From Panulirus ornatus (lineage: Eukaryota > Arthropoda > Malacostraca > Decapoda > Palinuridae): a DNA stretch of 64,000 nucleotides. Both the position numbers and the translations under genes were made by a program. The stretch lies in NCBI RefSeq assembly GCF_036320965.1, contig NC_092235.1:28713476-28777475 (forward strand), given 5' to 3'. Shown here in pieces: positions 59,930 to 64,000 of the stretch. The notes below the pieces were generated by a model, which saw nothing but the letters and a program-made list of their open reading frames with translations, did no database searches and was not told the origin of the DNA. Numbering within the stretch: position 1 is the first letter of the stretch; each line of letters starts with the position of its first letter.

Positions 59930-61577
59930 ATACTTTGTCGCTGTCTCCCGCGTTTGCGAGGTAGCGCAAGGAAACAGACGAAAGAAATGGCCCAACCCCC
60001 CCCCCATACACACGTATATACATACGTCCACACACGCAAATATGCATACCTATACAGCTTTCCATGGTTTACCCCAGACGCTTCACACGCCTTGATTCAA
60101 TCCACTGGCAGCACGTCAACCCCGGTATACCACATCGCTCCAATTCACTCTATTCCTTGCCCTCCTTTCACCCTCCTGCATGTTCAGGCCCCGATCACAC
60201 AAAATCTTTTTCACTCCATCTTTCCACCTCCAATTTGGTCTCCCTCTTCTCCTCGTTCCCTCCACCTCCGACACATATATCCTCTTGGTCAGTCTTTCCT
60301 CACTCATTCTCTCCATGTGCCCAAACCACTTCAAAACACCCTCTTCTGCTCTCTCAACCACGCTCTTTTTATTTCCACACATCTCTCTTACCCTTACGTT
60401 ACTCACTCGATCAAACCACCTCACACCACACATTGTCCTCAAACATCTCATTTCCAGCACATCCATCCTCCTGCGCACAACTCTATCCATAGCCCATGCC
60501 TCGCAACCATACAACATTGTTGGAACCCCTATTCCTTCAAACATACCCATTTTTGCTTTCCGAGATAATGTTCTCGACTTCCACACATTCTTCAAGGCCC
60601 CAGAATTTTCGCCCCCTCCCCCACCCTATGATCCACTTCCGCTTCCATGGTTCCATCCGCTGCCAGATCCACTCCCAGATATCTAAAACACTTCACTTCC
60701 TCCAGTTTTTCTCCATTCAAACTCACCTCCCAATTGACTTGACCCTCAACCCTACTGTACCTAATAACCTTGCTCTTATTCACATTTACTCTTAACTTTC
60801 TTCTTCCACACACTTTACCAAACTCAGTCACCAGCTTCTGCAGTTTCTCACATGAATCAGCCGCCAGCGCTGTAACATCAGCGAACAACAACTGACTCAC
60901 TTCCCAAGCTCTCTCATCCACAACAGACTTCATACTTGCCCCTCTTTCCAAAACTCTTGCATTCACCTCCCTAACAACCCCATCCATAAACAAATTAAAC
61001 ACCCATGGAGACATCACACACCCCTGCCGCAAACCTACATTCACTGAGAACCAATCACTTTCCTCTCTTCCTACACGTACACATGCCTTACATCCTCGAT
61101 AAAAACTTTTCACTGCTTCTAACAACTTTCCTCCCACACCATATATTCTTAATACCTTCCACAGAGCATCTCTATCAACTCTATCATATGCCTTCTCCAG
61201 ATCCATAAATGCTACATACAAATCCATTTGCTTTTCTAAGTATTTCTCACATACATTCTTCAAAGCAAACACCTGATCCACACATCCTCTACCACTTCTG
61301 AAACCACACTGCTCTTCCCCAATCTGATGCTCTGTACATGCCTTCACCCTCTCAATCAATACCCTCCCATATAATTTACCAGGAATACTCAACAAACTTA
61401 TACCTCTGTAATTTGAGCACTCACTCTTATCCCCTTTGCCTTTGTACAATGGCACTATGCACGCATTCCGCCAATCCTCAGGCACCTCACCATGAGTCAT
61501 ACATACATTAATAACCTTACCAACCAGTCAACAATACAGTCACCCCCTTTTTTAATAAATTCCACTGCAATACCATC
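59913..61577 (-). mobile_element. LINE-A copy L29 (minus), most complete RT
   Basis: T-run tail, short-subtype 3' UTR, then the RT: frame 60595-60116 and, upstream, frame 61500-60592, separated by a one-base deletion near 60600. Starts at [11 protein letters not shown] (61577). Contains [42 protein letters not shown] and [11 protein letters not shown]. The catalytic box is FADV, so it is inactive. Joins L30 head-to-head. Confidence 0.92.
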
Positions 61578-62223
61578 CAAACCTGCTGCCTTGCAAAAAT
61601 GGGTATGTTTGAAGGAATAGTGGTTCCAACAATGTTGTATGGTTGCGAGGCGTGGGCTATGGATAGAGTTGTGCGCAGGAGGATGGATGTGCTGGAAATG
61701 AGATGTTTGAGGACAATGTGTGGTGTGAGGTGGTTTGATCGAGTGAGTAACGTAAGGGTAAGAGAGATGTGTGGAAATAAAAAGAGCGTGGTTGAGAGAG
61801 CAGAAGAGGGTGTTTTGAAGTGGTTTGGGCACATGGAGAGGATGAGTGAGAAAAGATTGACCAAGAGGATATATGTGTCGGAGGTGGAGGGAACAAGGAG
61901 AAGAGGGAGACCAAATTGGAGGTGGAAAGATGGAGTGAAAAAGATTTTGTGTGATCGGGGCCTGAACATGCAGGAGGGTGAAAGGAGGGCAAGGAATAGA
62001 GTGAATTGGAGCGATGTGGTATACCGGGGTTGACGTGCTGTCAGTGGATTGAAGCAGGGCATGTGAAGCGTCTGGGGTAAACCATGGAAAGCTGTGTAGG
62101 TATGTATATTTGCGTGTGTGGATGTATGTATATACATGTGTATGGGGGGGGGTTGGGCCATTTCTTTCGTCTGTTTCCTTGCGCTACCTCGCAAACGCGG
62201 GAGACAGCGACAAAGTATAATAA

Positions 62224-62230
<7 letters not shown>
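61578..62230 (+). mobile_element. LINE-A copy L30, young
   Basis: Starts 'caaaaatgggtatgtttgaa' directly at the 5' end of L29. Open from 61599 to the RT stop at 62033. Short-subtype 3' UTR and A-tail followed by (TA)n. Confidence 0.92.
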
Positions 62231-62254
<24 letters not shown>

Positions 62255-62256
62255 TA

Positions 62257-62480
62257 CCCTGGGGATAGGGGAGAAAGAATACTTCCCACGTATTCCCTGC
62301 ATGTCGTAGAAGGCGACTAAAAGGGAAGGGAGCGGGGGGCTGGAAATCCTCCCCTCTCGTTTTTTTTTTTTTTCCAAAAGAAGGAAGAGAGGAGAGATCC
62401 AGGTGAGGATATTCCCTCTAAGGCCCAGTCCTCTGTTCTTAACGCTACCTCGCTATCGCGGGAAATAGCGAATAGTATGA

Positions 62481-62488
<8 letters not shown>
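62257..62488 (+). mobile_element. SINE-like element S5
   Basis: Starts 'ccctggggataggggagaaa' at the end of a TA array and ends 'aatagcgaatagtatg' plus an A-run and another TA array. The target duplication cannot be seen because the target is TA repeat. Confidence 0.92.

Positions 62489-62545
<57 letters not shown>
62489..62545. repeat. (TA)n array
   Basis: About 55 bp of pure TA between S5 and S6. Confidence 0.95.
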
Positions 62546-62546
<1 letters not shown>

Positions 62547-62790
62547 CCTGGGGATAGGGGAGAAAGAATACTTCCCACGTATTCCCTGCGTGTCGTAGAA
62601 GGCGACTAAAAGGGAAGGGAGCGGGGGGCTGGAAATCCTCCCCTCTCAATTTTTTTTTCTTTTTTATTTTCCAAAAGAAGGCACAAAGAAGGGGGCCTGG
62701 TGAGGATATTCCCTAAAAGGCCCAGTCCTCTGTTCTTAACGCTACCTCGCTAATGCGGGAAATGGCGAATAGTATGAAAGAAAAAAGAAA

Positions 62791-62793
<3 letters not shown>
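62546..62793 (+). mobile_element. SINE-like element S6
   Basis: Full-length copy, very similar to S5, again bounded by TA arrays. AAAG-rich tail. Confidence 0.92.

Positions 62794-62852
<59 letters not shown>
62794..62852. repeat. (TA)n array
   Basis: About 58 bp of pure TA after S6, running into the resumed LINE-A 3' UTR. Confidence 0.95.
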
Positions 62853-62857
<5 letters not shown>

Positions 62858-63025
62858 GACATAAACATATGTACATATACATGTATGTATATGTAGAAAT
62901 GTATAGTTATGTATATGTGTATGTGTGGGCATGTATGTATATACACGTGTATGTGGGTGGGTTAGGCCATTCATCTGTTTCCTTGTGCCACCTCGCTAAC
63001 GCAGGAGACGGCAACAAAGTAAAAT
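62850..63025 (+). mobile_element. 3' tail of LINE-A copy L26
   Basis: 'gtatatgtagaaatgtatag', 'gtgtatgtgggtgggttagg' and 'cacctcgctaacgcaggaga': the distal 3' UTR in + orientation, resuming copy L26 from 58523. Confidence 0.75.
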
Positions 63026-63305
63026 AGATAAGTAGAAATGAGATGTATCTTGGAATATTGACATTTTTTCTAAGTTAATGTTTAGTCGAAAATGTTTACA
63101 ATCATCATCGACTTGTTTAGAGATATTTTGTAGACCAAGGCTTCTTGTGTTTGTAGCATATACATAGCACTTAATAATTTTGTGTTATTTTGACTGGAAT
63201 TATTCAGGGTTTTTGCATATGTTGTTTTGGTTATAAGAAATAGCAGTTATGTCAGATGTCTTTTGTGCCTTAATCCTGTTTCGATAATCATGTATTCATA
63301 TTTTT
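63026..63305. other. Intron 13 spacer
   Basis: AT-rich, no element recognised. Confidence 0.4.
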
Positions 63306-63309
63306 TATT

Positions 63310-64000
63310 ATTATTATATTGCTGTTTCCTGCATCAGCAAGGTAGCACCAGGAAACAGACAAAGAATGGCCCATCCACTCATATACACAGCACCCCTCTC
63401 CTCCCACGCGTGCACAAGGTAGCACTAGGAAAAGACAACAAAGGTCACATTTGTTCACACTCAGTCTCTAGCGGTCATGTGTAATGAACCGAAAACACGG
63501 CTCCCTATCCACATTCAGACTCTGCAGACCTTTCCATGGTTTACCCCAGGTGTTTATCATCCCCTGGTTCAGTCCATTGACAGCTCATCGACCCCGGTAT
63601 ACCATATCGTTCCAATTCACTCTTTTCCTTGCACACCTCTCACCTTCCTGTATTTTCACATCCTGATCACTCAAAATCTTTTTCACTCCATCCTTCTACC
63701 TCCAATTTGGCCTCCCGTTTCTCCTTGTTCCCCCCACCTCTTGACATACATCATCTTTGTCAATCTTTCTTCATTCTTTATCTCCTAGTGTCCAAACCAT
63801 TTCAACACTGTCTCTGCTCTCTCAACCACACTTTTTATTTCCACACATCTCTCTTACCCTTTCATTACTTACTTGAACAAACCACCTCACACCACATTTT
63901 GTCCTCAGACATTTCCAACACATCCACCCTCCTCCATACAACCCTATCTATAGCCCATGCCTTGCAGCCATATAACATTGTTGAACTACTATTCCTTCAA
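63310..64000 (-). mobile_element. LINE-A copy L31 (minus), cut by window end
   Basis: Old-type 3' end 'attgctgtttcctgcatcag' at 63310, 3' UTR, then RT C-terminus in reverse running off the window. Degenerate. Confidence 0.85.

Overview
The window is nuclear DNA of a large-genome arthropod. A decapod crustacean is my best guess. That rests on the intron sizes, the abundant (TA)n, (TTA)n and (TG)n microsatellites, and saturation with one non-LTR retrotransposon family of a style common in decapods. The taxon is inference; nothing in the sequence names the species.

One host gene is recognisable, on the + strand: importin-7 (IPO7; moleskin in Drosophila). It starts at 5448 and runs out of the window after exon 13 (57884). 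Thirteen exons joined at GT...AG sites give about 677 continuous codons, collinear with the first two thirds of the roughly 1040-residue family. Phases agree at all 12 junctions. Exon 9 (49129-49248) is short and easily missed. An in-frame TGA directly precedes the ATG.

Almost everything else is repeats. LINE-A, a non-LTR element with an APE-type endonuclease and a reverse transcriptase carrying FADD, has more than 25 copies in both orientations. Nearly all are 5'-truncated; one copy (29801-33273, minus) reaches the 5' end. Older relatives (LINE-B relics), CR1-like relics, a short SINE-like family, one hAT-type non-autonomous DNA transposon and an uncharacterised repeat (repeat C) make up most of the rest. 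Simple and tandem repeats include an 18-bp minisatellite (3105-4012), a GTT-rich tract in intron 1, tandem units of 53, 37, 167 and 228 bp, and several (TA)n arrays.

Layout: 1-5270, upstream DNA with a LINE-B endonuclease relic, the minisatellite and an 80-bp-arm foldback; 5271-5531, putative promoter and exon 1; 5532-12744, intron 1 with the GTT-rich tract and a nested LINE-A cluster; 12745-25460, exons 2-5 with LINE-A, hAT and SINE-like nests; 25461-36367, intron 5 with two large LINE-A loci, one full-length; 36368-49248, exons 6-9; 49249-57884, exons 10-13; 57885-64000, intron 13 with a deeply nested LINE-A/SINE-like cluster.

The most interesting signal is how the mobile elements relate. 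The SINE-like element matches both ends of LINE-A: its first ~150 bp resemble the 5' end of the full-length copy, and its last ~40 bp resemble the LINE-A 3' tail. It therefore looks like a LINE-A-derived non-autonomous passenger. LINE-A also repeatedly inserts into the TA/TG-rich tract of its own 3' UTR, building recursive nests, and twice forms head-to-head pairs with both 3' ends pointing outward.
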